From positions 1-6,126 of the forward strand of contig CAMFKC010000164.1 of the NCBI GenBank assembly GCA_945956975.1: 6,126 bases of DNA, written 5' to 3'. Below the pieces are notes generated by a model that was not told the origin of the DNA, did no database searches, and was given only the letters and a program-made list of their open reading frames with translations. This DNA comes from an uncultured Methylocystaceae bacterium (GTDB taxonomy: Bacteria; Pseudomonadota; Alphaproteobacteria; Rhizobiales; Beijerinckiaceae). The position numbers and the translations under genes were made by a program. This document shows, in pieces, positions 1 to 6,126 of this stretch (position 1 is its first letter; each line of letters opens with the position of its first letter).

Positions 1-2188
1 CCGTGAAGGCGAAGGGCGCGGCATAGTCGCCGACAGGGCTGCCGCGGTCGAAGCCGATGTCGAGCCCGGACCAGGAAATCAGCGTCACGAACCCAAGCGG
101 CGTCTCGACGCTGCCTGCCTCTTCGCCGTCGATCAGCAAGGTGTAGCGGCTCGTCCCCTGCCCCTCGCCCATGCGCGGCGGCGCGATCTTCGAGAGACGC
201 CGCACGCGCACGCCGAGCTTGCGATCTCCCGGCGGCACGGTGCGATCCGACGTCACGACCGTATGCGTCCCGCCGATGTTCAGCATGTGCGTCAGCCGTC
301 CGTCGCGCAGATAGAGCGCGTAGCCCGACGTCGCGTCGCCATGCGAGATCAGCACGCCCTCCGCGCCCTCGCTCACATGCGCATCGGCTTCGATCGTGTA
401 GGAGCGCGAGCGCACGTCCGGCGCGACATCGGTCGGCACATGGCCCATGCCGCGATGGAAGGTGAACTTGCGCCGCTCGCCATGATAGCGCGCCGCCGAT
501 TCCGCGAAACGCGGGCCGAAGCGGTCGTCGAGCGGCAGCACCTGATTGGCCTGCGCCTCCGTCCACCAGAGATCGATCAGTTCCTGCAACAACTCGGGCT
601 TTTCGGCTGCGAGATCATTCGTCTCGGAGAAGTCCCGGTCGAGATCGAACAGTTCCCACTTGTCCTTCTCGAACGGCGTGCCCGGCGGGTGGTAGGCCAC
701 CGCTTTCCACCCGTCACGCCACACGCCGCGATGGCCGAACATTTCGAAATATTGCGGCTTGCCGCGCGACGGCGCGGCGGCGTCGAACAGGCTCGCCTTG
801 AAACTGACGCCGGTGATCGGCTGTTGCGGCACGCCGTTGATCGCATCCGGCGCCGCCACGCCGACGATGTCGAGCAGCGTCGGCGTCAGATCGCTCGCAT
901 GCGCGAATTGATGCCGCAATTCGCCGCGCGCCTTGATCCGCGCCGGCCACGAGACAACCAGCGGATCGCGGATGCCGCCGCCGTGCGTATTCTGCTTGTA
1001 GCGGCGCAGCGGCGTGTTGGCCGCCATCGCCCAGCCGAGCGGAAAGTTGGAATGCGACTTGGGCCCGCCGATCCGGTCGATCAGCCGCTTCTTCTCCTCC
1101 ATCGATTCCCAGCGGAAATTGTAAGGCCCCATTGCGTTCAGCATGCCGAGCGGCCCGCCCTCCTGGCTCGCGCCATTGTCGGACATCACGATGACGAGCG
1201 TATCGTCGCGCACGCCCGCCGTTTCGAGGAACGCGACGAGGCGCGCGAGATGCTGGTCGGCATGGTCGAGCATGGCCGCATAGGCGCCCTGCAGGCGCGC
1301 GAACACGGTGCGCTCGTCGTCGGAATGATCGGCCCAGCCGCGCACGAAATCGTTACGCGGCGGCATGCGCGTATCGGCAGGCACGATGCCGAGTTCCTTC
1401 TGCCGCGCGAGACGCCGCTCGCGCTCCTCGTCCCAGCCGTGCGCGAAATGTTTGTCGTAATGCGCGATCAGATCGGCCGGCGCCTGGTGCGGCGCATGGC
1501 ACGCGCCGAGCGCGAGCCATGCGAGCCAGGGATCGTTCGGACGGTCGGCGATGTGATCGGCGATGAAGCGGATCGTATGGTCGACCAGATCCGCGGTCAG
1601 ATGATAGCCGCTCTCGAAATTTCCGGGCGCCTCGATATGTGTGTTGTCGAGCACGAGTTCGGGCGCATACTGATCCGTCTCCGCATCGAGGAATCCGTAG
1701 AAGCGATCGAAGCCGCGGGCGAGCGGCCAGCCGTCGAAAGGCCCGGTCGCGCCGCTCTCGGTCAACGGCGTGACGTGCCACTTGCCGAGCATGTAATTGC
1801 GGTAGCCATGCGGGCGCAGCATCTCGGCGAGCGTGCCGGCCTCCTTCGCAATCTTGCCGCGATAGCCGGGAAAGCCTGAATCGAAATTCGCGAGACAGCC
1901 GACGCCGACCGCATGATGGTTGCGCCCGGTCAGCAGCGCCGCGCGCGTGGTCGAGCACATCGCCGTCGTGTGAAAGCCTGTGTACCGCAAGCCCTGCGCG
2001 GCGATCGCGTCGATCGTCGGCGTCCTGATGGCCGAGCCGTAGCAGCCGAAATCCGAAAAGGCGACATCGTCGAACAGCACGATCAGGATATTGGGCGCGC
2101 CCTCCGGCGCCTTCGTGCGCTGCGGCCACCAGGGTTGCGATTCCTTGACCGTCGCGCCGATCTTTCCGCCGAATGTCTGCTGAACCAT
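1..2188 (-). CDS. Arylsulfatase-family sulfatase, 3' end cut by the window
   Basis: The product is a predicted type I sulfatase that hydrolyses a sulfate ester; the substrate cannot be told. Translation from the ATG at 2188 stays open for 729 codons to the left edge, so only the C-terminus is missing. Visible motifs are the metal-binding Asp pair in LFDD (D40, D41), the formylglycine segment MCSTTRAALLTGR with Cys78 and Arg82, GKWH (K136, H138), the metal-site motif MSDNG (D337, N338) and a later PKSH lysine (K377). The catalytic domain spans roughly residues 30-550. The tail after about 590 looks like the accessory region of long (about 750-790 aa) arylsulfatases. No signal peptide is seen, which suggests a cytoplasmic enzyme. 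The start is supported by AAAGAGA six bases upstream. An oddity is Thr at the position of the usual Pro in the C-x-P-x-R core. The gene is divergent from the aldolase/M81/hydrolase operon. The family is confident; arylsulfatase specificity is inference. Confidence 0.93.
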   Translation of the reverse strand, partial: MVQQTFGGKIGATVKESQPWWPQRTKAPEGAPNILIVLFDDVAFSDFGCYGSAIRTPTIDAIAAQGLRYTGFHTTAMCSTTRAALLTGRNHHAVGVGCLANFDSGFPGYRGKIAKEAGTLAEMLRPHGYRNYMLGKWHVTPLTESGATGPFDGWPLARGFDRFYGFLDAETDQYAPELVLDNTHIEAPGNFESGYHLTADLVDHTIRFIADHIADRPNDPWLAWLALGACHAPHQAPADLIAHYDKHFAHGWDEERERRLARQKELGIVPADTRMPPRNDFVRGWADHSDDERTVFARLQGAYAAMLDHADQHLARLVAFLETAGVRDDTLVIVMSDNGASQEGGPLGMLNAMGPYNFRWESMEEKKRLIDRIGGPKSHSNFPLGWAMAANTPLRRYKQNTHGGGIRDPLVVSWPARIKARGELRHQFAHASDLTPTLLDIVGVAAPDAINGVPQQPITGVSFKASLFDAAAPSRGKPQYFEMFGHRGVWRDGWKAVAYHPPGTPFEKDKWELFDLDRDFSETNDLAAEKPELLQELIDLWWTEAQANQVLPLDDRFGPRFAESAARYHGERRKFTFHRGMGHVPTDVAPDVRSRSYTIEADAHVSEGAEGVLISHGDATSGYALYLRDGRLTHMLNIGGTHTVVTSDRTVPPGDRKLGVRVRRLSKIAPPRMGEGQGTSRYTLLIDGEEAGSVETPLGFVTLISWSGLDIGFDRGSPVGDYAAPFAFT

Positions 2189-2194
2189 TGTTTG

Positions 2195-2201
2195 TCTCTT
2201 T
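2195..2201 (-). promoter_or_regulatory. Ribosome binding site of the sulfatase
   Basis: On the minus strand AAAGAGA lies six bases upstream of the ATG at 2188. This purine-rich, Shine-Dalgarno-like match supports that start, as does the following N-terminus, which leads directly into the catalytic domain. Confidence 0.55.
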
Positions 2202-2286
2202 GCGCGTTTCCCGCGGCGATCATCGGGGCCGCAGCACGTCAGCGCAAGACCCGCGATCCCGCGCTGGAGACATGCGCGCCGCGCGA

Positions 2287-2314
2287 TTGACCGGGCGGCG
2301 CCGTCGTCTAGACT
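2287..2314 (+). promoter_or_regulatory. Candidate sigma-70-type promoter of the aldolase/M81/hydrolase operon
   Basis: TTGACC at 2287-2292 matches the -35 consensus at five of six bases. After a 16-base spacer, TAGACT at 2309-2314 matches the -10 consensus at four of six. The stretch around the -10 is one of the few less GC-rich points in the region. Transcription would begin near 2321, giving a leader of about 77 bases. This rests on consensus matching only, and alphaproteobacterial promoters often depart from it. Confidence 0.35.
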
Positions 2315-2384
2315 TGCCGCCCATCAGGTCAAAGCGGCCGTAAAACCGCACGAAACGGCACAGCCGCCTCGCACGCATCCGCAC

Positions 2385-2391
2385 AGGGAGA
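2385..2391 (+). promoter_or_regulatory. Ribosome binding site of the aldolase-family gene
   Basis: AGGGAGA is followed by a six-base spacer and the ATG at 2398. This is the strongest Shine-Dalgarno match in the window, and it fixes the first start of the operon. Confidence 0.75.
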
Positions 2392-2397
2392 TCGCCC

Positions 2398-3174
2398 ATG
2401 GCCAACGTCCAGCCTCTGAAATCCGCCCATCATGTCGACGCTGTCGAGGCCGCGATCCGCGTCGACCTCGCCGCCTGCTATCGCCTCGTCGCGCTCTATG
2501 GCTGGGACGATCTCGTCTTCACCCATATTTCCGCGCGCATCCCCGGGCCCGAGCATCACTTCCTCATCAATCCCTACGGCATGATGTTCGAGGAGATCAC
2601 GGCCTCCAGCCTCGTGAAGATCGACATGCAGGGCAATCCGGTCGGCGAAAGCGCCTATCCCGTCAATCCCGCCGGCTTCACCATCCATTCCGCCGTGCAC
2701 GAGGTGCGCGAGGACGCCGGCTGCGTCATGCATCTGCATACGCCGGACGGCACGGCCGTTTCGTCCTCGAAGGAGCGCCTGCTGCCGCTCAACCAGACCG
2801 CGCAGCTCGTCATCCCCGACCTCGCCTTCCACGATTACGAAGGCGTTGCGCTCGACCATGACGAGCGCCCGCGCCTGCAGAAGGATCTGGGAACGAAGAA
2901 CATCATGCTGCTGCACAACCACGGCACGCTGACCGTGGGCGAGACCTGCGCAGCGGCCTTCCTGCGCATGTACTATCTCGAGCGCGCCTGCACGATGCAG
3001 GTGCGCACGCGCATGCTGGGCGGCGCGGACCAGGATTATCCGGTCGACCAGGGCGTGATCGACAAGAACGCGCAACTGATCGCCGGCGACGGCTTCTCGA
3101 AGCTTGCCCAGCATCTCGTCTGGCCGGCGCTGCTGCGCAAGCTCGACCGCACCGATCCGTCGTTCCGGAACTGA
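2398..3174 (+). CDS. Class II aldolase/adducin-family protein
   Basis: The 258-aa protein matches the bacterial class II aldolase/adducin fold, whose members include L-fuculose-phosphate aldolase and L-ribulose-5-phosphate 4-epimerase; many others have no known substrate. The metal-binding histidines are visible: HLH (H112, H114) and NHG (H175). The N-terminal segment with GWDDLVFTHISARIPG (35-50) and the INPYG loop (57-61) are typical of the family. In L-fuculose-phosphate aldolase a catalytic, metal-ligating Glu lies four residues before a conserved His. Here the matching segment reads PAGFTIH (91-97) and offers Gly93 instead, as in adducin-like members, so a classical aldol reaction is not assured. 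There is no signal peptide, so the protein should be cytoplasmic. It is the first gene of a three-gene operon, eight bases before the M81-family gene. The family is confident; the reaction and substrate are unknown. Confidence 0.93.
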   Translation: MANVQPLKSAHHVDAVEAAIRVDLAACYRLVALYGWDDLVFTHISARIPGPEHHFLINPYGMMFEEITASSLVKIDMQGNPVGESAYPVNPAGFTIHSAVHEVREDAGCVMHLHTPDGTAVSSSKERLLPLNQTAQLVIPDLAFHDYEGVALDHDERPRLQKDLGTKNIMLLHNHGTLTVGETCAAAFLRMYYLERACTMQVRTRMLGGADQDYPVDQGVIDKNAQLIAGDGFSKLAQHLVWPALLRKLDRTDPSFRN

Positions 3175-3182
3175 CCGGCGGA

Positions 3183-4634
3183 ATGCGCATCTTCACGGCC
3201 ATCCTCGGCACCGAGACCAACACGTTCGCCCCACTGCCCACCGGCCTCGCGCAGTTCGATCCGATCGAGCCGACGCCGGGCGGGCCGCCCGACGAGATCA
3301 GGCACCCCTTCGGCATGATCGTGCGCGCCGCGCGCGAGCGCGCGCTGAAGGATGGGCATGAGGTCCTGGTCGGCCGCGGCGGCTTCGCGACGCCGGGCGG
3401 CGTCACCACGCGCAGGGCCTATGAAACCCTGCGCGATAATCTGATGGCCGACCTGAGAGCGTCGCTGCCGATCGATCTCGTCGCCCTCGGCGTGCATGGC
3501 GCGATGATCGCAGACGGCTACGACGACGCCGAAGGCGATCTGATCGCGCATATCCGCGCCATCGTCGGGCAGCAAACAGTGATCGCGGTCGAACTCGATC
3601 TGCACGGCCACCTGACGAAAGCCAAGGTCGAGAATTCCGACATTCTCGTCTTCTTCAAGGAATATCCGCACACCGACATCTACGAGCGCGCCGTGGAGGT
3701 CGTCGATCTCGGAATCGCCGCGGTCGAGAAGCGCATCACGCCGGTCATGAGCGTGTTCGACTGCGGCATGATTTCCGTCTTCCACACCTCGCGCGAGCCC
3801 ACGCGATCCTTCGTGGATCGCATCAAGGCGCTGGAAGGCAGGGACGGCGTTCTCTCGATCTCGCTCGTGCACGGGTTTCCATGGGGCGACTGTCCGGAAT
3901 TCGGGACGAAGGTCCTGGTCGTCACTGACAATGCGCAGGCGAAGGGCGACGCGCTGGCCAAGGATCTCGGCGAAGCCGTCATCGCCATGCGCGACCGGAC
4001 GCTCGCCAAATATCTCTCCGCAGACGATGTGATCGAAGCCGCGCGTTCGCACAACGGCTGCGTCGTCGTCGCCGACAGCGCCGACAATCCCGGCGGCGGG
4101 TCTGCGGGCGATTCCACCTTCATCCTGCAGCGCCTGATCGAGCGCAATGTCGATGGCGTCGCGCTCGGACCTCTCTGGGATCCCGGCTGCGTCGAACTCT
4201 GCTTCGCGGCCGGCCCCGGCGCACGGCTGCCGCTGCGCATCGGCGGCAAGACCTCGCGCGCCTCGGGCGAGCCGGTGGATGTGGAAGCGGAGGTCATCGC
4301 CTGCGTGCCGCGCGCACAGATGATCGACACGTTCGGCCATGGGCCCGACGCGACGTCGCCGCTCGGCGACGCTGCGGCCGTGCGCGTCGGCGGCGTCGAG
4401 ATCGTGCTCAACCAGCACCGCACGCAGGCCTTGGGCGACGTCTTCACGCCGCTCGGCATCGACTGGCGCAAGAAGAAGATGGTGATCGTGAAATCCTCGC
4501 AGCATTTCTACGCCGCCTATGCGCCGTCGGCGGATGAGGTCCTCTATGCGGAGACGCCGGGTTCGATGACGATGGACTGGAAGTCGCTGCCCTATCGAAA
4601 GCGGCCGAAGGACATCTGGCCATTCGAGGCATGA
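3183..4634 (+). CDS. M81-family (MlrC-like) metallopeptidase/amidohydrolase
   Basis: The 483-aa protein has the full layout of the M81 family, named for MlrC, which cleaves linearised microcystin peptides in sphingomonads. Visible landmarks are the N-terminal GTETNTFAP (9-17), VHGAMIADGYDDAEGD (104-119), the probable metal site LDLHGHLT (138-145; D139, H141, H143), YPHTD (H163), and a glycine-rich ADNPGGGSAGDST segment (300-312). The D-x-H spacing and the His 22 residues later fit the zinc ligands I recall for MlrC. The C-terminal domain ends with a KSSQHFYAAYAP segment (437-448). The start is the family's usual one, although no good Shine-Dalgarno precedes it. With only eight bases after the aldolase stop, translational coupling is likely. 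No signal peptide is seen. Most family members outside microcystin degraders have no known substrate, and I infer only hydrolysis of an amide or peptide-like bond. Confidence 0.93.
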   Translation: MRIFTAILGTETNTFAPLPTGLAQFDPIEPTPGGPPDEIRHPFGMIVRAARERALKDGHEVLVGRGGFATPGGVTTRRAYETLRDNLMADLRASLPIDLVALGVHGAMIADGYDDAEGDLIAHIRAIVGQQTVIAVELDLHGHLTKAKVENSDILVFFKEYPHTDIYERAVEVVDLGIAAVEKRITPVMSVFDCGMISVFHTSREPTRSFVDRIKALEGRDGVLSISLVHGFPWGDCPEFGTKVLVVTDNAQAKGDALAKDLGEAVIAMRDRTLAKYLSADDVIEAARSHNGCVVVADSADNPGGGSAGDSTFILQRLIERNVDGVALGPLWDPGCVELCFAAGPGARLPLRIGGKTSRASGEPVDVEAEVIACVPRAQMIDTFGHGPDATSPLGDAAAVRVGGVEIVLNQHRTQALGDVFTPLGIDWRKKKMVIVKSSQHFYAAYAPSADEVLYAETPGSMTMDWKSLPYRKRPKDIWPFEA

Positions 4635-5524
4635 CGCAGATGCCCGACGCGGCCGACGCGCCTCAGCATCGTTTCATCTCCGCGCCTGACGGCCTGAGGC
4701 TGCATTACGCCGAATATGGCTCGACGCTGGATCGCGGCGTTCCCGTCGTGTGCCTGCCTGGCCTTACGCGCAATTGGGAGGATTTTTCCGCGCTGGCGCA
4801 GGCGCTGCATTCCGGCGGCCTCAAGCCGCGCCGCGTGCTGGCGCTCGACTATCGCGGGCGCGGCCTGTCCGCGCGCGACCGCAAATGGGAGAACTACACG
4901 ATCGGCGTCGAGAATGCCGATATTCTCTCTGCCCTCGACGCGAGCAGCGTGCACGAGGCCATCGTGATCGGCACGTCGCGCGGCGGCCTTCACGCCATGA
5001 CGTTCGCGGCCACGCGGCCGACGCTGCTGAAGGCGGTCGTGCTCAACGACATCGGGCCCATCGTCGAACCGCTCGGTCTCATGCGTATCAAGAGCTACGT
5101 CGGCAAGATGCCCGCGCCGCGCAACTGGGCGGAGGCGGTCGACATCGTCAAGTCGACGATGTCGGCGCATTTCACGTCATTGTCGGATCAGGACTGGGAC
5201 GGCTACGCGCGCCGCACGTTCGAGGAGAAGGACGGAAAGTTCGTCGGCCGGTCCGATCCAAAGCTCGCCAACACGCTTGCCGACGTCGGGCCGGACATGA
5301 AACGCATCGAACTCTGGCCGCAGTTCGAGGCCATGGCGCAGGTCCCGACGCTCGCGATCCGCGGCGAGAATTCCGACCTCCTGTCCGCCGCGACTCTCGA
5401 CGAAATGACCAGGCGCTGCGCGACCTGCGAAAGCTGGATCGTTCCTGGCCAGGGCCACGCGCCGTTGCTGACCGACGCGCCGACGATCGAGCGCATCAAG
5501 GCTTTTGTCGCGGCGAACGGCTGA
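4631..5524 (+). CDS. Alpha/beta-fold hydrolase
   Basis: This 297-aa cytoplasmic protein has a complete alpha/beta hydrolase catalytic set: the oxyanion-side LPGLTRN (42-48), DYRGRGLS (73-80), the nucleophile elbow GTSRGG (114-119, Ser116), the probable acid Asp249 in RGENSDLLS, and His276 in GQGHAPLL. A cap region lies between about residues 140 and 225. The family includes esterases, enol-lactonases and C-C bond hydrolases; nothing here picks one. The ATG at 4631 overlaps the preceding TGA as ATGA, a coupled start. A second in-frame ATG at 4640 (Met4) has GAGG ten bases upstream, whereas that same GAGG is only one base from the first ATG, so the true start may be either. It is the last gene of the operon, and its stop abuts the stop of the converging gene. 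Confidence 0.93.
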   Translation: MTQMPDAADAPQHRFISAPDGLRLHYAEYGSTLDRGVPVVCLPGLTRNWEDFSALAQALHSGGLKPRRVLALDYRGRGLSARDRKWENYTIGVENADILSALDASSVHEAIVIGTSRGGLHAMTFAATRPTLLKAVVLNDIGPIVEPLGLMRIKSYVGKMPAPRNWAEAVDIVKSTMSAHFTSLSDQDWDGYARRTFEEKDGKFVGRSDPKLANTLADVGPDMKRIELWPQFEAMAQVPTLAIRGENSDLLSAATLDEMTRRCATCESWIVPGQGHAPLLTDAPTIERIKAFVAANG

Positions 5525-5527
5525 TCA
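5522..5527. other. Palindromic TGATCA formed by two abutting convergent stop codons
   Basis: TGA at 5522-5524 ends the plus-strand hydrolase. The reverse complement of 5525-5527 is the TGA ending the minus-strand helix-hairpin-helix gene. The two stops touch without overlap, so there is no intergenic space, and any terminator for either transcript must lie inside the other gene. Confidence 0.9.
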
Positions 5528-6126
5528 GATCAGGCGGGAATCGCGCGATGAAGATGAGGGCACGTCGCCCTCCTCCACACGTAGCGCGAACGCAGTCGTC
5601 TCACCTCGCGCGAGCGCGCGCGCCTGATCGATCCAGCGCTCGCGATCGATGCGGCCCGGAAAGGCGAGATACGAGCCGACCCATTTGACGTTCGCGGCGC
5701 TCCACGCGGCGATCTGATCGAAATGCCAGACGCCGAGCCGGTGCAGGCGTTCTTCGTTCTGACGGCCGATCCCCTTGATGAGTTTGAGATCGTCGCCGGC
5801 GCCATTGCGAGGCGCGGCGAGGCCGAGCGGCCTTGCGCCGTCATAGGCGCCTTCGTCCTCGACCGGCGCCGCCATTTGCGGCAGCGAATCCAGGAGCGCT
5901 TTCACGTCATCCTCTGCGAGAGGCGCATCGGCGCTGTCGTCCATCTTGATCGCGCCCGACCTGACGGCTGCTGCGTGGGGCGTTTCGATGCCCGCCGCCA
6001 GCAGCTTGGCCTGCGCGACCCAATGTTCGCGCTCGATGCGCCCTGGGAAGCTGATGGATGCGCCGACCGATGCCTCCTTTGCGGCGCTCCAGTCTGCGAT
6101 CTCGGCGAATCGCCGCACGCCAAGCG
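5525..6126 (-). CDS. Tandem helix-hairpin-helix (H3TH-like) domain protein, 5' end cut by the window
   Basis: The frame is open from the right edge to the TGA at 5525, with about 199 codons visible. A GTG at 6118 could be read as a start, but the residues before it (Leu-Gly) continue the domain in frame, so the gene certainly begins outside the window. The visible part has two copies of the same domain, joined by an acidic, probably flexible linker. The complete copy begins DDLKLIKGIGRQNEERL, a helix-hairpin-helix signature, and continues through FDQIAAWSA, FPGRIDRERW and a final Gln-Ala-rich helix. Such domains occur in predicted flap-endonuclease-like H3TH proteins and at the C-terminus of some NADH-quinone oxidoreductase subunit E proteins. 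A DNA- or protein-binding role is likely. The short tail after the last copy is rich in Ser and acidic residues. Function is unknown. Confidence 0.85.
   Translation of the reverse strand, partial: LGVRRFAEIADWSAAKEASVGASISFPGRIEREHWVAQAKLLAAGIETPHAAAVRSGAIKMDDSADAPLAEDDVKALLDSLPQMAAPVEDEGAYDGARPLGLAAPRNGAGDDLKLIKGIGRQNEERLHRLGVWHFDQIAAWSAANVKWVGSYLAFPGRIDRERWIDQARALARGETTAFALRVEEGDVPSSSSRDSRLI
5553..5575 (+). terminator. Possible terminator hairpin after the operon
   Basis: GAGGGC at 5556-5561 pairs perfectly with GCCCTC at 5567-5572 around the five-base loop ACGTC. Two more pairs follow beyond one mismatch. It starts about 30 bases after the hydrolase stop and lies inside the 3' end of the converging gene. 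No T-tract follows, so it is not a standard intrinsic terminator. It could still pause polymerase or protect the mRNA 3' end, or it could be chance in GC-rich coding DNA. Confidence 0.25.
5603..5794 (-). repeat. C-terminal, complete copy of the helix-hairpin-helix-type domain
   Basis: It encodes the KGIG hairpin, then the LGVWHFDQIAAWSA helix, the FPGRIDRERW segment and the final helix. Over the 45 residues shared with the upstream copy (LGV to the final Gly) I count 25 identities with no gap, which points to an internal duplication. The KGIG part of the other copy would lie beyond the right edge. Confidence 0.8.
5990..6124 (-). repeat. N-terminal-side copy of the same domain, cut by the right edge
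   Basis: It encodes LGVRRFAEIADWSA, FPGRIEREHW and the final helix, the same order as in the complete copy. Conserved positions are the Leu-Gly-Val start, Phe-x-x-Ile-Ala, Trp-Ser-Ala-Ala, Phe-Pro-Gly-Arg-Ile, Arg-Glu-x-Trp and Gln-Ala. The Trp at the end of the second helix is replaced by Ser here. Confidence 0.8.

Larger units (their letters stand above)
2189..2397. other. Divergent intergenic region with the promoters of both transcription units
   Basis: These 209 bases separate the divergent sulfatase and aldolase-family starts and must hold both 5' regions unless a leader gene is missed. A plausible sigma-70-type promoter points right (see its own entry). Leftward, only weak matches are seen: a TTGCGC/GATGAT pair on the minus strand, too poor to call. 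Short GC-rich inverted repeats occur, such as CGGC-ACA-GCCG at 2356-2366, but at four-base stems they are expected by chance. No convincing small ORF with a ribosome binding site and no RNA gene is seen. Confidence 0.6.

Noticed and set aside
263..1879. A 538-codon open frame on the plus strand inside the sulfatase gene
   Set aside because: It is antisense to a frame with clear sulfatase active-site motifs. Its product is an Arg/Ala/His-rich string with no recognisable domain, typical of the antisense frame of GC-rich genes.
2334..2366. Operator-like short inverted repeats upstream of the operon (GCGG/CCGC and CGGC/GCCG)
   Set aside because: Arms of four bases in very GC-rich DNA are expected by chance, and neither repeat sits in a telling position relative to the candidate promoter.
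3036..4505. A 489-codon open frame on the minus strand across the M81-family gene
   Set aside because: It is antisense to a frame with strong M81 motifs, has a low-complexity Arg/Asp/Ala composition and no domain, and lacks a convincing ribosome binding site. It is a codon-bias shadow.
3183..4634. Microcystin degradation cluster (mlr)
   Set aside because: Only the M81/MlrC family is shared. No mlrA, mlrB or mlrD is visible, and the neighbours are an aldolase-family gene and an alpha/beta hydrolase.
4750..5688. A 312-codon plus-strand frame overlapping the hydrolase
   Set aside because: It is rich in Arg and Ala and covers the whole alpha/beta hydrolase in another frame. The hydrolase frame carries a full catalytic triad, so this one is a shadow.
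5525..6118. GTG at 6118 as the start of the helix-hairpin-helix gene
   Set aside because: The same domain continues in frame before the GTG, as the second copy shows, so the start lies outside the window.

Overview
The window is a GC-rich, densely coded chromosomal-type segment. The base composition, the codon bias (strong G/C at third positions, which leaves long open antisense frames) and the gene families suggest an alphaproteobacterium, probably of the Hyphomicrobiales/Rhizobiales kind. That placement is inference from style and family content; there is no rRNA or other marker in the window.

Layout. Bases 1-2188 hold a large arylsulfatase-type sulfatase on the minus strand. It runs off the left edge, and 729 codons are visible. 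A 209-bp divergent intergenic region (2189-2397) separates it from a compact plus-strand operon of three genes: a class II aldolase/adducin-family protein (2398-3174), an M81/MlrC-like metallopeptidase-family protein (3183-4634) and an alpha/beta hydrolase (4631-5524). The operon genes are separated by 8 bp and then overlap by 4 bp (ATGA), so they are very probably co-transcribed and translationally coupled. A minus-strand gene converges on the operon from the right (5525-6126). It runs off the right edge and encodes a protein with a repeated helix-hairpin-helix-type domain. Its stop codon abuts the hydrolase stop with no intervening base, and the two stops together form the palindrome TGATCA.

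How the genes may work together. The three operon products are an aldolase-fold metal enzyme, a zinc-type amidohydrolase/peptidase-family enzyme and a serine hydrolase. Together they look like a small-molecule catabolic module, and the divergent sulfatase could supply a desulfated substrate. No substrate can be read from the sequence, and the window shows no transporter or regulator. The MlrC-like gene should not be taken as evidence of microcystin degradation, because no mlrA, mlrB or mlrD is present here. The convergent helix-hairpin-helix gene is probably functionally unrelated.

I see no RNA genes, insertion sequences, CRISPR arrays or attachment sites. Nothing here is clearly a new system. 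The points most worth checking are the altered formylglycine motif of the sulfatase, the aldolase-family protein that keeps metal histidines but seems to lack the catalytic glutamate, and the uncharacterised three-enzyme operon.
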